Assembly: GCA_028683385.1 (NCBI GenBank)
Contig: JAQUIJ010000011.1
Coordinates: 124,001-188,000 of the forward strand
Direction: 5' to 3'
Source: Prolixibacteraceae bacterium
Lineage (GTDB): Bacteria; Bacteroidota; Bacteroidia; Bacteroidales; Prolixibacteraceae
Length of the DNA stretch: 64,000 bases
The notes under the pieces are model-generated. The model was given only the letters and a program-made list of their open reading frames with translations, ran no database searches and was not told the DNA's origin. Positions 34,220 through 42,369 of the stretch are shown here, piece after piece. The number at the start of each line of letters is the position of its first letter. Position 1 is the stretch's first letter. The translations under genes and the position numbers were made by a program.

Positions 34220-35833
34220 ATGAGTAGAAGAATTACACCGTCTCATTTGCTGCGAAAGAAGCTGCGTAACCGTAGTTCGGGCTATCATCCCCAGAACGAC
34301 CGATACCGGTGGTTCGTGCTGGCCAACATCATGTTGGGAACTTTCATGGCGGTTCTCGACAGTACCATTGTAAACGTGGGACTGCCCAAGATTATGGCTT
34401 CATTCGGAGTTGGAATCGATAAAATTGAATGGGTGATAACTGCCTATATGCTTTCGATGGCGGTAATGCTGCCAACCTCGGGTTGGCTGGCTGATAAGTT
34501 TGGTTATAAGCGAATGTATTTCATGGGCTTGCTGATGTTTACAGTAGGATCCATGCTTTGCGGAATGTCGAATGACGAAAATTCACTGATTCTTTCGCGT
34601 ATTGTTCAGGGGCTTGGAGCAGGAACCATTCAACCATTAGGTATGGCTATCATTACCCGCGAATTTCCGCCACAGCAACGCGGTATGGCATTGGGTTTTT
34701 GGGCAATTGCCGCAGCAGCGTCCGTGTCGTTTGGCCCGTTGATTGGTGGTTATCTGGTCGATAACTTTAGCTGGCAACTTATTTTCGACGTAAATATTCC
34801 TTTTGGTATTGCAGCGATGGTTTTTACCATTGTTATTCAGAAAGAATACATCAACCGATTGGTCGGAAAATTCGATCTCATAGGGTTTGTTTCGGTTGTC
34901 ATATTTCTTCCTGTACTGCTTTATGCTTTGTCCGAAGGAAGTGCATCAACCAATACTGAAGGATGGAGCGCTCCTTATATTTTGGTTTGCTTTGCCATTT
35001 CAGCTATTGCTTTTGCGGTATTCATCACCAGAGAGTTGACAACGGATCATCCGTTGATCAATTTACGACTTCTTGGCGATTATAACTTCGGAATGGGGAA
35101 TTTGGTTATGATGATTTTTGTGATCGGAATGTTTGGCAGTACTTTTCTGTTGCCACTTTACCTTCAGAACACAATGGGTTATACAGCAGTCCAGGCCGGT
35201 GCCGTTTTCCTTCCTGTTGGATTTATCCAGGGAATGATGTCGCCAATTGCAGGGAAGGTTTCTGATAAGATTAGTCCGAAAGTGCCTATAATTATTGGCG
35301 TAATTGCATTAGGTATTAGTTTTCTTCTGAATTCTCAACTTACCTACCTTTCGGAACATAACTTTGTAATGTCTTCGTTGTATTTGCGCGGGTTTGCCAT
35401 GGGCATTATTTTCACACCACTTAGCAATTTAATGTTGCTTACAATCTCGCGTGACAACATGGCGCAGGCTTCGGGTATTACCAACACGATTCGACAGTTA
35501 GGCGGAAGTTTGGGAGTAGCCATGTTTACTACATTGCTTACTACCCGGATTAACTATCACATGCAAACCTTTGGTGAGGCTATTCAGTCCGGATCTCAGG
35601 AGTTTAAGAATGTGGCAACCAATCTGACTCATTTTGCACAGCAAAGTGTGGGCAGTAATATGGCAACCGCCGCACAGCAAGGTAAATACATGATTATTCA
35701 GCACGTTTCGAAACAAGCCTATATTGCAGGTATCGACGACGATTTTTGGATTGCCGCCATCATCACTTTTATGAGCCTGATTCCCGTAATTATCATGAAA
35801 ACAAAAAATAGAAAATCAATTGCAAAATCTTAA
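34220..35833 (+). CDS. DHA2 family MFS drug efflux pump (EmrB/QacA-like)
   Basis: A 537-residue proton-driven exporter with about 14 helices. Motifs include MAVLDSTIVNVGLPKI (motif D1 in helix 1), SGWLADKFGYKRMY (motif A), RIVQGLGAGTIQP and the helix 5 antiporter motif C (GFWAIAAAASVSFGPLIGGY). The N-terminal 35 residues are basic and cytosolic. Together with the adjacent EmrA-like adaptor and TolC-like channel it would form a three-part pump across both membranes for hydrophobic toxins. Coupled tightly to the adaptor gene. Confidence 0.95.
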   Translation: MSRRITPSHLLRKKLRNRSSGYHPQNDRYRWFVLANIMLGTFMAVLDSTIVNVGLPKIMASFGVGIDKIEWVITAYMLSMAVMLPTSGWLADKFGYKRMYFMGLLMFTVGSMLCGMSNDENSLILSRIVQGLGAGTIQPLGMAIITREFPPQQRGMALGFWAIAAAASVSFGPLIGGYLVDNFSWQLIFDVNIPFGIAAMVFTIVIQKEYINRLVGKFDLIGFVSVVIFLPVLLYALSEGSASTNTEGWSAPYILVCFAISAIAFAVFITRELTTDHPLINLRLLGDYNFGMGNLVMMIFVIGMFGSTFLLPLYLQNTMGYTAVQAGAVFLPVGFIQGMMSPIAGKVSDKISPKVPIIIGVIALGISFLLNSQLTYLSEHNFVMSSLYLRGFAMGIIFTPLSNLMLLTISRDNMAQASGITNTIRQLGGSLGVAMFTTLLTTRINYHMQTFGEAIQSGSQEFKNVATNLTHFAQQSVGSNMATAAQQGKYMIIQHVSKQAYIAGIDDDFWIAAIITFMSLIPVIIMKTKNRKSIAKS

Positions 35834-35837
35834 TTCT

Positions 35838-37160
35838 ATGATTCTAAAAATAAACAAATACGTCAGGTTCTTTCTTCCATTTATCGGAATATTGATCCTT
35901 GGATCAGCTAAAGGTCAGTCATTTTCAGGCGATTCGCTTTCACTCAATGCAATAATTCAAGAAGTTACTGCAAATCACCCGGCAGTGAAAAAGGCGATGG
36001 AAGATCTCCATGTTTCAGATGCTAAAATCGGTTTAGCTGAATCAAACTATTTGCCCAATGTTGATTTTGCATCTTCCTATTCGCGGGTGGGGCCAATATC
36101 AACCATCACTATTCCTGATATGGGTAGTTTCAGTTTTGTGCCTCACGATAATTATTCTGCTGCTGTCAATGTGAACCAGACGATTTACGATTTCGGGAAA
36201 ACCGAGAAAGGTGTTTTGCTTGAAAAACAGGGTAAGGAATTGACGCTACAGTCTATCAAACAGGTCAAACAGAAACTTTCGCAAGCTGTAATTGCGAATT
36301 TTTATACACTTGTTTATCTTCAGGAAGCTTTAAAAATTAAGGATGAACAACTTAAAACCTTAAATGAACATCTGAATTACATCAAAAAGAAACAGGAAAC
36401 AGGATCGGCTACGCAATATGAGATTTTGACCACCGAAGTACGGATTTCAACCATCGAGAATCAGAAAACTGATTTGGAAACCGCTCGTCAGGTGCAGGTT
36501 TGCCAGCTCAATTCATTGCTTGGAAAGCCTGAATCTACGAAGGAGGTAGTGAAAAAAGAAATGAGTGTTTCGCTTCACGGTATGCAGAATGACGCATTGA
36601 TTGCTTCTGCTATGCAAAATCGCGACGAAATGAAGCTTGCTTCTGAAAAAGCTAAACTGGCTCAATTGCGCTACAATCTTACCAGTTATCAGAACAAACC
36701 TATTGTAAGCGCTTTTCTTTCAGGCGGAATAAAAAATGGATATACGCCTTATTTGTATGATCCGAAAGCCAATTTTGTTGCTGGGTTTGGTGTGAAAGTT
36801 CCGATTTTTGATGGCAAACGCAAGATGTACAATCAGGTGCAGGCTCAATCTGCCATTCAGACCAATGATCAGGAAACGGAAATCGCCCGCAGGGGAATTG
36901 TGAATGAAGTCGTGGAGGGTGAAGCCAACGTGAATGCGTCGAAGAAAAAGGTGGAACAAGGCGAACTGCAACTCAGGCAGGCAAATCAAGCTTATTTGCT
37001 GGCCAAAGTTCGATTCGATTCGGGCGTGATTACCAATCTTGAATTGCTTGAAGGTTCAACTGCTGTTTCGGAAAGCCGACTTCAACTTTTAAAAGCGAAG
37101 ATCGATTATACCGTTAGTCTTTATAAACTGAAATCGGCTACTGGAGAAAGGTTATATTAA
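35838..37160 (+). CDS. TolC family outer-membrane efflux channel
   Basis: A 440-residue protein with a signal peptide (about residues 1-25) and two outer-membrane-efflux repeats of long helices (about 35-215 and 235-430). Characteristic parts are LNAIIQEVTANHPAVKKAMEDL, the beta strand segment VNVNQTIYDFGKTEKG and the second-repeat counterpart VKVPIFDGKRKM. The start at 35838 lies 4 bases after the pump stop; an upstream start would overlap the pump gene. It completes the efflux complex; the chain marR-emrA-emrB-tolC is contiguous. Confidence 0.92.
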   Translation: MILKINKYVRFFLPFIGILILGSAKGQSFSGDSLSLNAIIQEVTANHPAVKKAMEDLHVSDAKIGLAESNYLPNVDFASSYSRVGPISTITIPDMGSFSFVPHDNYSAAVNVNQTIYDFGKTEKGVLLEKQGKELTLQSIKQVKQKLSQAVIANFYTLVYLQEALKIKDEQLKTLNEHLNYIKKKQETGSATQYEILTTEVRISTIENQKTDLETARQVQVCQLNSLLGKPESTKEVVKKEMSVSLHGMQNDALIASAMQNRDEMKLASEKAKLAQLRYNLTSYQNKPIVSAFLSGGIKNGYTPYLYDPKANFVAGFGVKVPIFDGKRKMYNQVQAQSAIQTNDQETEIARRGIVNEVVEGEANVNASKKKVEQGELQLRQANQAYLLAKVRFDSGVITNLELLEGSTAVSESRLQLLKAKIDYTVSLYKLKSATGERLY

Positions 37161-37354
37161 GCGCAGTTTAGTTTGATGCCCGATTGAAATGAATCCAAAA
37201 GACTACAGAAAAATGTACCTTTTTACAAATAAATACGGGAGTTGAAATACTAAAATCGAGTTTCTGATAGTTTTATACTACGATTGAATTTCAATAATTC
37301 AAAAAAAGCTATCGGTTCTCTGAAAATAATCAATCAATTCCCGGTAGTACCTTT

Positions 37355-37386
37355 CCAGGGCAGATTTATCTGCCCTGGTTTATTTT
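37355..37386 (+). terminator. Terminator downstream of the efflux operon
   Basis: CCAGGGCAGA (37355-37364) and TCTGCCCTGG (37369-37378) make a perfect 10-bp stem with loop TTTA, followed by TTTATTTTT. It lies 195 bases beyond the TolC stop. Positions 37161-37354 hold no gene I can recognise. Confidence 0.85.
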
Positions 37387-37390
37387 TAGG

Positions 37391-37456
37391 AAAAAAAGTC
37401 ATCGGTCATTAGAAAAATTGTTTTCAATATCTTTCCCAATGACTAATGACTTTTTT
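37391..37456 (-). terminator. Long inverted repeat, likely terminator of the SGNH/AAA operon
   Basis: The left arm AAAAAAGTCATCGGTCATT (37392-37410) matches the reverse complement of AATGACTAATGACTTTTTT (37438-37456) with two mismatches. On the minus strand the stem is followed by T-rich sequence, so it could end the operon transcribed from 38776. Confidence 0.65.
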
Positions 37457-37464
37457 CAAGTCGC

Positions 37465-38232
37465 TTACTTTACCGCATTCAACCACGCTTCGGCCATCAA
37501 TGAACATCCGGCCATGGTTGGATGAACTCCATCGACAGTCCAATATTTGGCTGGAGCAGTAAGAATGGCTTCAGTAAAAATCGCCTGATACGGAATGAAA
37601 ACGGCGTTAAATTCTTCGGCAAGTTTCTTTGCAACTGCCCGATAGCCATCAAAAGCCGGAAACCATTTTTCGGTTACCGCGGTAGAACCTAAAAGTGCAA
37701 ATGGTTCACCAATAACCAGTTTTACATCAGGAAGCATTTTCCGGGTTAAAACCAAAAGTTGTTTGTAATCCTGTTCATATTTTTCTACAGTTCCTTCGTA
37801 TTTACCATCCAGAGTATGCCAATAGTCGTTAACTCCGACCAGGATACTAATTAATGCCGGATTCAGATCGAAACAATCCCTCTGCCATCGTTCTGACAAT
37901 TGATAAACTTTATTTCCGCTAATTCCCCGGTTGAAAATTGAAAGATCTTTCGTAGGATTCTCATTCAAAATGCGGGAGGCTGCCAGAAATGAATATCCTG
38001 TTCCAAAAGATCCGGATAAATTGGATTGTTGTTTCATTCGTTCGCGACCTGCATCGGTGATCGAATCACCCTGAAACAGTATCACGTCTCCAGTTTTGAG
38101 TGATGGAAGAATTCCTTTTTGTCTTTTTTTGCCCAACTGCATCGAAGCTGAAAGAATCTCGGGGATTGCAGTCAGTGCAACAGCGCCAATGGAGGCATTT
38201 CGTAGAAAATTACGTCTGTTAATTTGCATCAT
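37465..38232 (-). CDS. Exported SGNH/GDSL family hydrolase (probable carbohydrate esterase)
   Basis: A 255-residue protein. The N-terminus INRRNFLRNASIGAVALTA resembles a twin-arginine (Tat) signal. SGNH blocks are in order: block I FQGDSITDAGR (Ser nucleophile), block II GISGNKVY, block III VGVNDYW and block V DGVHPTM (Asp/His). Relatives are rhamnogalacturonan or xylan acetylesterases, which remove acetyl groups from plant polysaccharides. It is 1 base after the AAA ATPase gene, suggesting co-transcription, though the two products share no obvious function. Its catalytic set is complete. Confidence 0.9.
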   Translation of the reverse strand: MMQINRRNFLRNASIGAVALTAIPEILSASMQLGKKRQKGILPSLKTGDVILFQGDSITDAGRERMKQQSNLSGSFGTGYSFLAASRILNENPTKDLSIFNRGISGNKVYQLSERWQRDCFDLNPALISILVGVNDYWHTLDGKYEGTVEKYEQDYKQLLVLTRKMLPDVKLVIGEPFALLGSTAVTEKWFPAFDGYRAVAKKLAEEFNAVFIPYQAIFTEAILTAPAKYWTVDGVHPTMAGCSLMAEAWLNAVK

Positions 38233-38233
38233 T

Positions 38234-38776
38234 TCAAAGTTTAGTTAAGTTTTCAAGTAGGTATTTCGTTCGTTGTTTGAGAGGTAATAAAGGTAATTCA
38301 ATTATCTGATAATTCAAGCTTATGTAAGTTTCAACGACAATCTCATGAATCCGGAAAGCTTCCTCAAAAGTCTCAGTGCGAATGGAGTCGTTGACAAATA
38401 TTTCAGGCCAGGGCGGTGTTACAAAAACCAGTGGGGCATATCTGTATTTCTGAGAATACTCGCTTAAAAATTTAGGAATGCCAAATCCTCTGTGACGGGC
38501 AAATGCCAATTGATCGGGAATGCCGCGGTCAGCGAAAGCAAAAGAACCATTGGGCACCGAATCAAAAAAAGCGATCCGTTTTTGCAATATGTTTTGCTGA
38601 AAAAGTTTTGGATTTTTCCAGGGAAGGATGTCGCCTCCTGATTCTTGTTCGGATAAAATCAAATCGCGGGCAAATTCTTCGGAGCAATTGTAGCCTGATT
38701 GTCTCAGTTCTTCCACGATCTGGGTTTTTCCAAATCCGGGTCCTCCGGTTATCACATAGATTTGTTTTTCAATCAT
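38234..38776 (-). CDS. AAA family ATPase/kinase-like protein
   Basis: A 180-residue P-loop NTPase of the AAA_28 kind. Walker A is GGPGFGKT (residues ~11-18). FAFADRGIPDQLAFA holds the Walker-B-like Asp region, and RTETFEEAFRIHEI is a lid-like helix. Small relatives are NadR-like kinases or nucleoside phosphorylating proteins, but no substrate motif can be assigned. It lies directly upstream of the SGNH esterase on the same strand. The start codon at 38776 is followed by a well-formed core strand (QIYVITGGPG). Confidence 0.85.
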   Translation of the reverse strand: MIEKQIYVITGGPGFGKTQIVEELRQSGYNCSEEFARDLILSEQESGGDILPWKNPKLFQQNILQKRIAFFDSVPNGSFAFADRGIPDQLAFARHRGFGIPKFLSEYSQKYRYAPLVFVTPPWPEIFVNDSIRTETFEEAFRIHEIVVETYISLNYQIIELPLLPLKQRTKYLLENLTKL

Positions 38777-38969
38777 GTTTTGTAACGTAAATATTGAACT
38801 GATAATTTTTCAGGTTAACATTTATTTTAATCAACAGTTAGGATTGCAGCTTAAAAATAGAAATTATTACAGCTTAAATCCAATGATCAAGATTATATTT
38901 ATTAAATAATCATTAATAATAAAACTGCATATCCTGTAAATCAGCTCATTAGATTGTTTTTAAAATCAG
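38777..38969. other. AT-rich gap without recognised gene
   Basis: This stretch between the AAA ATPase start and the uxaB promoter is AT-rich and lacks open frames of note. CAGCTTAAA occurs twice about 29 bases apart (near 38847 and 38871), the only structure I noticed. Confidence 0.5.
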
Positions 38970-38973
38970 TTTA

Positions 38974-39004
38974 TTTCCATGAATAAAATAAAGATATACA
39001 TTTG
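38974..39004 (+). promoter_or_regulatory. Promoter of uxaBA
   Basis: TACATTTG (38997-39004) is an exact -7 element and TTTC (38974-38977) lies 19 bases upstream as a weak -33. Transcription would start near 39011, at the edge of the first operator. The flanking string TACATTTGCGG recurs upstream of the Nif3-like gene. Confidence 0.6.
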
Positions 39005-39013
39005 CGGCTCAAT

Positions 39014-39061
39014 CCGTGTTCGTACACGGAATTCGATTGTGATAATTCGTGTTCGCACACG
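39014..39061 (+). promoter_or_regulatory. Two tandem palindromic operators upstream of uxaB
   Basis: CCGTGTTCGTACACGG (39014-39029) and CGTGTTCGCACACG (39048-39061) share the form CGTGT-TCGy-ACACG. The centres are about 33 bp apart, three helical turns. They sit just after the -7 element and before the start codon, ideal for repression. The even symmetry with central CG resembles LacI-family sites. The regulator is not in the window. Confidence 0.65.
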
Positions 39062-39085
39062 GTGAATTTTAAAACAGATGGCAAA

Positions 39086-40564
39086 ATGGAATTAAATCGC
39101 AAAAACGCAACTCAGACAAAAGTTTATCCAACTCGTATTCTTCAGTTTGGTGAAGGAAATTTTTTACGTGCTTTTACCGATTGGATTGTTGATAAAATGA
39201 ATAAAGAGATTGATTTTAATACGGGTATTGATGTGGTTCAACCGCTACCTGGTGGAATGGCCGGTATGTTGAACGATCAGGATGGACTTTACCATGTTTA
39301 CCTGAAGGGAATAAAAAATGGACAACCGGTTAAAGAATATTCGCTTATTGATTGTATAAACGTGGGAATCAATCCTTACACGGAATACGCCAAATACGAG
39401 CAATCATACCTCAATCCCGATCTTCGTTTCGTGTTTTCGAATACGACTGAAGCTGGTATTGCTATGGACGAAACGGATACATTGGATATGCAGCCGCAAA
39501 AATCGTTTCCGGGGAAAGTCGCCGCTTTGCTTTATAACCGCTACAAGGCATTTAACGGCGCTGCCGACAAAGGTTTGATCTTTTTTGCTTGCGAACTGAT
39601 CGACAAAAACGGCGATACGTTGAAAAAATATGTACTTCAACATGCACAAAACTGGAATTTGGGCGATGAATTTGCGCAATGGGTAAATCAGTCGTGCGCA
39701 TTTTGTAATACATTGGTCGACAGAATTGTGCCCGGTTTTCCGAAGGATGAAATTAACGAAATTCAGAAAGAACTCGGATACGAAGATAAGTTGGTTGTTG
39801 TTGGTGAGTATTTTCATTTTTGGGTGGTTGAAGCTCCTGAATGGGTACAGAAAGAATTTCCGGCTGAGAAAGCTGGACTGGACGTGAAATTTGTGAAAGA
39901 CATGACTCGTTTCCGTGAGCAGAAAGTTCAGGTTCTGAATGGTTGCCACACCGGAAGTTATGCCGTTTCTTACCTAAGTGGGCTTGAAACTGTGCGCGAG
40001 GCATTTGAAAATTTGGAGGTTGGTCATTTCATGAAAGAGTTGGTTTACGACGAGGTCTTGCCTGTTTTGGATGGCACCGAAAAAGAACTTCAGTCGTTTG
40101 CACACAAAATTCTGGAACGATTCCGGAATCCGTACATCAGGCACTTATGGCAGAGTATTGCGCTGAATGCCATGTCGAAATGGGAAACCCGAAACTTACC
40201 ATCCCTCCTTAGTTATTACGATGCCCACCAAATGTTGCCCCAAAAATTAGTATTTTCACTGGCAGCCATGATTGCTTATTTTAAAGGTGAAACAGATGGA
40301 GTAGCTTATCAGGTAAAGGATGACCAGTGGATTCTTGATTTTTACAAAGAAGCATGGGCCGAATGCGACGGACGGCCAATTTCGATCCAGAAACTGGTTG
40401 AAAAAGTGCTGAGTCTGGATAAAATATGGAAACGCGATTTGAATGAAGTTCCAAACCTGACCATTTCTGTAACTTGCTATTTATTCCTGATCGAACAGGT
40501 TGGAATGAAGAAAGCCGTAAAGTCGGTACTTAGCGAGAATAATCCGTTAATGAAAATAGGATAA
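39086..40564 (+). CDS. uxaB: Tagaturonate reductase (altronate oxidoreductase)
   Basis: Reduces D-tagaturonate to D-altronate with NADH in galacturonate catabolism. At 492 residues it fits the long-chain mannitol dehydrogenase family. The N-terminal Rossmann start is RILQFGEGNFLRAFTDW (G-x-G-N-F-L-R, residues ~18-30). A later conserved region, QVLNGCHTGSYAVSYLSGLETV, carries the NGxHT substrate-site mark, and KMKWETRNLPSLL-like sequence (MSKWETRNLPSLL) closes the helical domain. The start is 39086: frames further upstream run through the operators. uxaA follows 77 bases later. Confidence 0.92.
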   Translation: MELNRKNATQTKVYPTRILQFGEGNFLRAFTDWIVDKMNKEIDFNTGIDVVQPLPGGMAGMLNDQDGLYHVYLKGIKNGQPVKEYSLIDCINVGINPYTEYAKYEQSYLNPDLRFVFSNTTEAGIAMDETDTLDMQPQKSFPGKVAALLYNRYKAFNGAADKGLIFFACELIDKNGDTLKKYVLQHAQNWNLGDEFAQWVNQSCAFCNTLVDRIVPGFPKDEINEIQKELGYEDKLVVVGEYFHFWVVEAPEWVQKEFPAEKAGLDVKFVKDMTRFREQKVQVLNGCHTGSYAVSYLSGLETVREAFENLEVGHFMKELVYDEVLPVLDGTEKELQSFAHKILERFRNPYIRHLWQSIALNAMSKWETRNLPSLLSYYDAHQMLPQKLVFSLAAMIAYFKGETDGVAYQVKDDQWILDFYKEAWAECDGRPISIQKLVEKVLSLDKIWKRDLNEVPNLTISVTCYLFLIEQVGMKKAVKSVLSENNPLMKIG

Positions 40565-40570
40565 ATAATT

Positions 40571-40632
40571 GTTTCGGGTTACGAGTTTCGGGTTACAGGT
40601 TTACTCGCAACTCGAATCCCGTAACTCGCAAC
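40571..40632. repeat. Imperfect inverted repeat between uxaB and uxaA
   Basis: GTTTCGGGTTACGAGTTTCG in the left arm is mirrored by a right arm beginning ACTCGCAACTCGAATCCCG. The arms are about 30 bases and agree at most positions. The unit TTTCGGGTT also appears in the element at 24867-24932, so this is a dispersed family. Confidence 0.55.
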
Positions 40633-40641
40633 AAAATAAAA

Positions 40642-42129
40642 ATGGCAAAATTTATAAAACTTAATCCGAACGATAATGTGGCTGTTTGTCTGGAATTTGG
40701 ACAAGCCGGTGACAGCGTGGTTATTGACGATCAGCAGTTCGTTCTTTCAAACGATATTCCGGTTGGTCATAAAGTGGCACTTCAATCCATTGCAGTCGAT
40801 GCCGATGTGATCAAATATGGTGCGCCGATTGGTCATGCTATTGACGAAATTCAGGTCGGAAATCATGTACACACACACAACCTGAAAACCAATCTTTCCG
40901 GAACAATTGCCTATTCGTTTAACCAGAAACTAAACGAAATCCGGTATGCGAAGCGCGATCTGACTTTTAACGGTTATCGCCGCAGCAATGGAAATGCCGG
41001 AATCCGTAACGAAATTTGGATTGTGCCAACCGTTGGTTGTGTAAACGGTCAGGCGCAACAAATTATCAATCGGTTTCAGAAGGAAGTTAATCCCGAAAAC
41101 GTGGATGCCATTGAAGTTTTCAAGCACAATTACGGATGTTCGCAGTTGGGCGACGATCATGTGAACACCCAGAAAGCGTTGGCACAGTTGATCAATCATC
41201 CGAATGCCGGTGGTGTTCTGGTTCTGGGCTTGGGTTGCGAAAACAACCAGATATCGCATCTGAAAAAGTTTATTGGTGAATACGATGCCGACCGCATTAA
41301 ATTTCTGGTTTCGCAGGAAGTGGAGGACGAAGTTGAAGCCGGGGTTGAAATCCTGAAGGAAATTTACGAGCACATGAAAAACGATCGTCGCGAAGCCATT
41401 CCGCTTTCAGAATTGAAAGTTGGATTGAAATGCGGCGGATCTGATGGTTTTTCAGGAATTACGGCCAACCCACTGGTAGGCGTTTTTTCTGATTTTCTGA
41501 TTGCACAAGGCGGAACAACCGTTTTAACTGAAGTTCCTGAAATGTTTGGAGCCGAAACGATTTTGATGGCCCGGGCAAAAGATCAGTCAACTTTCAATAA
41601 AACGGTGAGTCTGATCAACGATTTCAAGGATTATTACACACAGCATAATTTACCGGTTTACGAAAATCCGTCGCCGGGCAACAAAGATGGCGGCATTTCA
41701 ACCCTCGAAGACAAGTCGCTGGGTTGCACTCAAAAGGGCGGAACCGCTACAGTAATGGACGTTCTGAAATATGCAGAACCAATAAAAGTAAAGGGTTTGA
41801 ATCTGTTGTCAGCACCGGGGAACGACTTGGTAGCCGCGTCAGCTTTGGGATTTAGCGGATGTCAGTTGGTTCTTTTTACAACCGGAAGAGGAACTCCATT
41901 TGGAAGTTTTGTGCCAACCATGAAAATTTCGACCAACTCGGCGCTTTTCAACAAAAAGAAAAACTGGATCGATTTTAATGCCGGACAATTGCTCGAAGGC
42001 AAAACAATGGATCAGTTGCTCGAAGAATTTATTCAGTATATTATTGAAGTTTCAAGCGGTAAAAAGCTGAGACACGAAGAAAGTGGCTTTAAGGAAATTT
42101 CGATTTTTAAAACCGGGGTGACATTATAA
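40642..42129 (+). CDS. uxaA: Altronate dehydratase
   Basis: Converts D-altronate to 2-keto-3-deoxygluconate. The 495 residues combine the two classical UxaA parts: a small N-terminal SAF-like domain (about 1-90, FIKLNPNDNVAVCLEFGQAG through HVHTHNLKTNL) and a large C-terminal UxaA domain (from FNGYRRSNGNAGIRNE). Conserved sites are VPTVGCVNGQA, HNYGCSQLGDDH, LGLGCENNQ and GLKCGGSDGFSGITANP, including Cys residues for the iron site. It follows uxaB in the catabolic order. Later steps (2-keto-3-deoxygluconate kinase and aldolase) are not in this window. Confidence 0.95.
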   Translation: MAKFIKLNPNDNVAVCLEFGQAGDSVVIDDQQFVLSNDIPVGHKVALQSIAVDADVIKYGAPIGHAIDEIQVGNHVHTHNLKTNLSGTIAYSFNQKLNEIRYAKRDLTFNGYRRSNGNAGIRNEIWIVPTVGCVNGQAQQIINRFQKEVNPENVDAIEVFKHNYGCSQLGDDHVNTQKALAQLINHPNAGGVLVLGLGCENNQISHLKKFIGEYDADRIKFLVSQEVEDEVEAGVEILKEIYEHMKNDRREAIPLSELKVGLKCGGSDGFSGITANPLVGVFSDFLIAQGGTTVLTEVPEMFGAETILMARAKDQSTFNKTVSLINDFKDYYTQHNLPVYENPSPGNKDGGISTLEDKSLGCTQKGGTATVMDVLKYAEPIKVKGLNLLSAPGNDLVAASALGFSGCQLVLFTTGRGTPFGSFVPTMKISTNSALFNKKKNWIDFNAGQLLEGKTMDQLLEEFIQYIIEVSSGKKLRHEESGFKEISIFKTGVTL

Positions 42130-42132
42130 AGA

Positions 42133-42240
42133 GTTTCAGGTTCCAGGTTTCAAGTTCGTAATTGGTGCGATATCCTTTGCCGTCTGGCTTCAGCTAATAG
42201 ACAAGTGAAAAGTTGGAGCCTGAAATTTTTATAAAAGCAT
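42133..42240. repeat. Degenerate repeat region downstream of uxaA
   Basis: TTTCAGGTTCCAGGTTTC (42135-42152) at one end and GGAGCCTGAAA (42212-42222) at the other form an imperfect inverted repeat. GCGATATCCTTTGCCGT (42167-42183) in the middle matches the reverse complement of the element at 52393-52411. It cuts off the end of the HAD gene remnant. Confidence 0.45.
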
Positions 42241-42243
42241 CAT

Positions 42244-42369
42244 TCACTGATGGTTTTCTTCCGAAATTACAATCATATTCGACGCAAACTAACGTCTCTC
42301 GATTTCAGTATTGAATGGCTCTGTATCGACCAATGTACCATCCATATCAAAGATGATGGCTTCAATCAT
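42244..42369 (-). pseudogene. Truncated HAD superfamily phosphatase (beta-phosphoglucomutase-like) remnant
   Basis: From the ATG at 42369 the minus strand reads MIEAIIFDMDGTLVDTEP then FNTEIERR and a TAG stop at 42291-42289. Beyond the stop the same frame continues FASNMIVISEENHQ to a TGA at 42246, a plausible continuation of a HAD cap helix. DxDGT is HAD motif I. Motifs II-IV are missing, replaced by repeat sequence. The ATG overlaps the stop of the Nif3-like gene (TAATG), so it was once the coupled second gene of that operon. Confidence 0.75.

Noticed and set aside
39002-39085. Extended N-terminus of tagaturonate reductase
   Set aside because: The extra codons cover both palindromic operators and give Cys- and Ser-rich residues with no family match.
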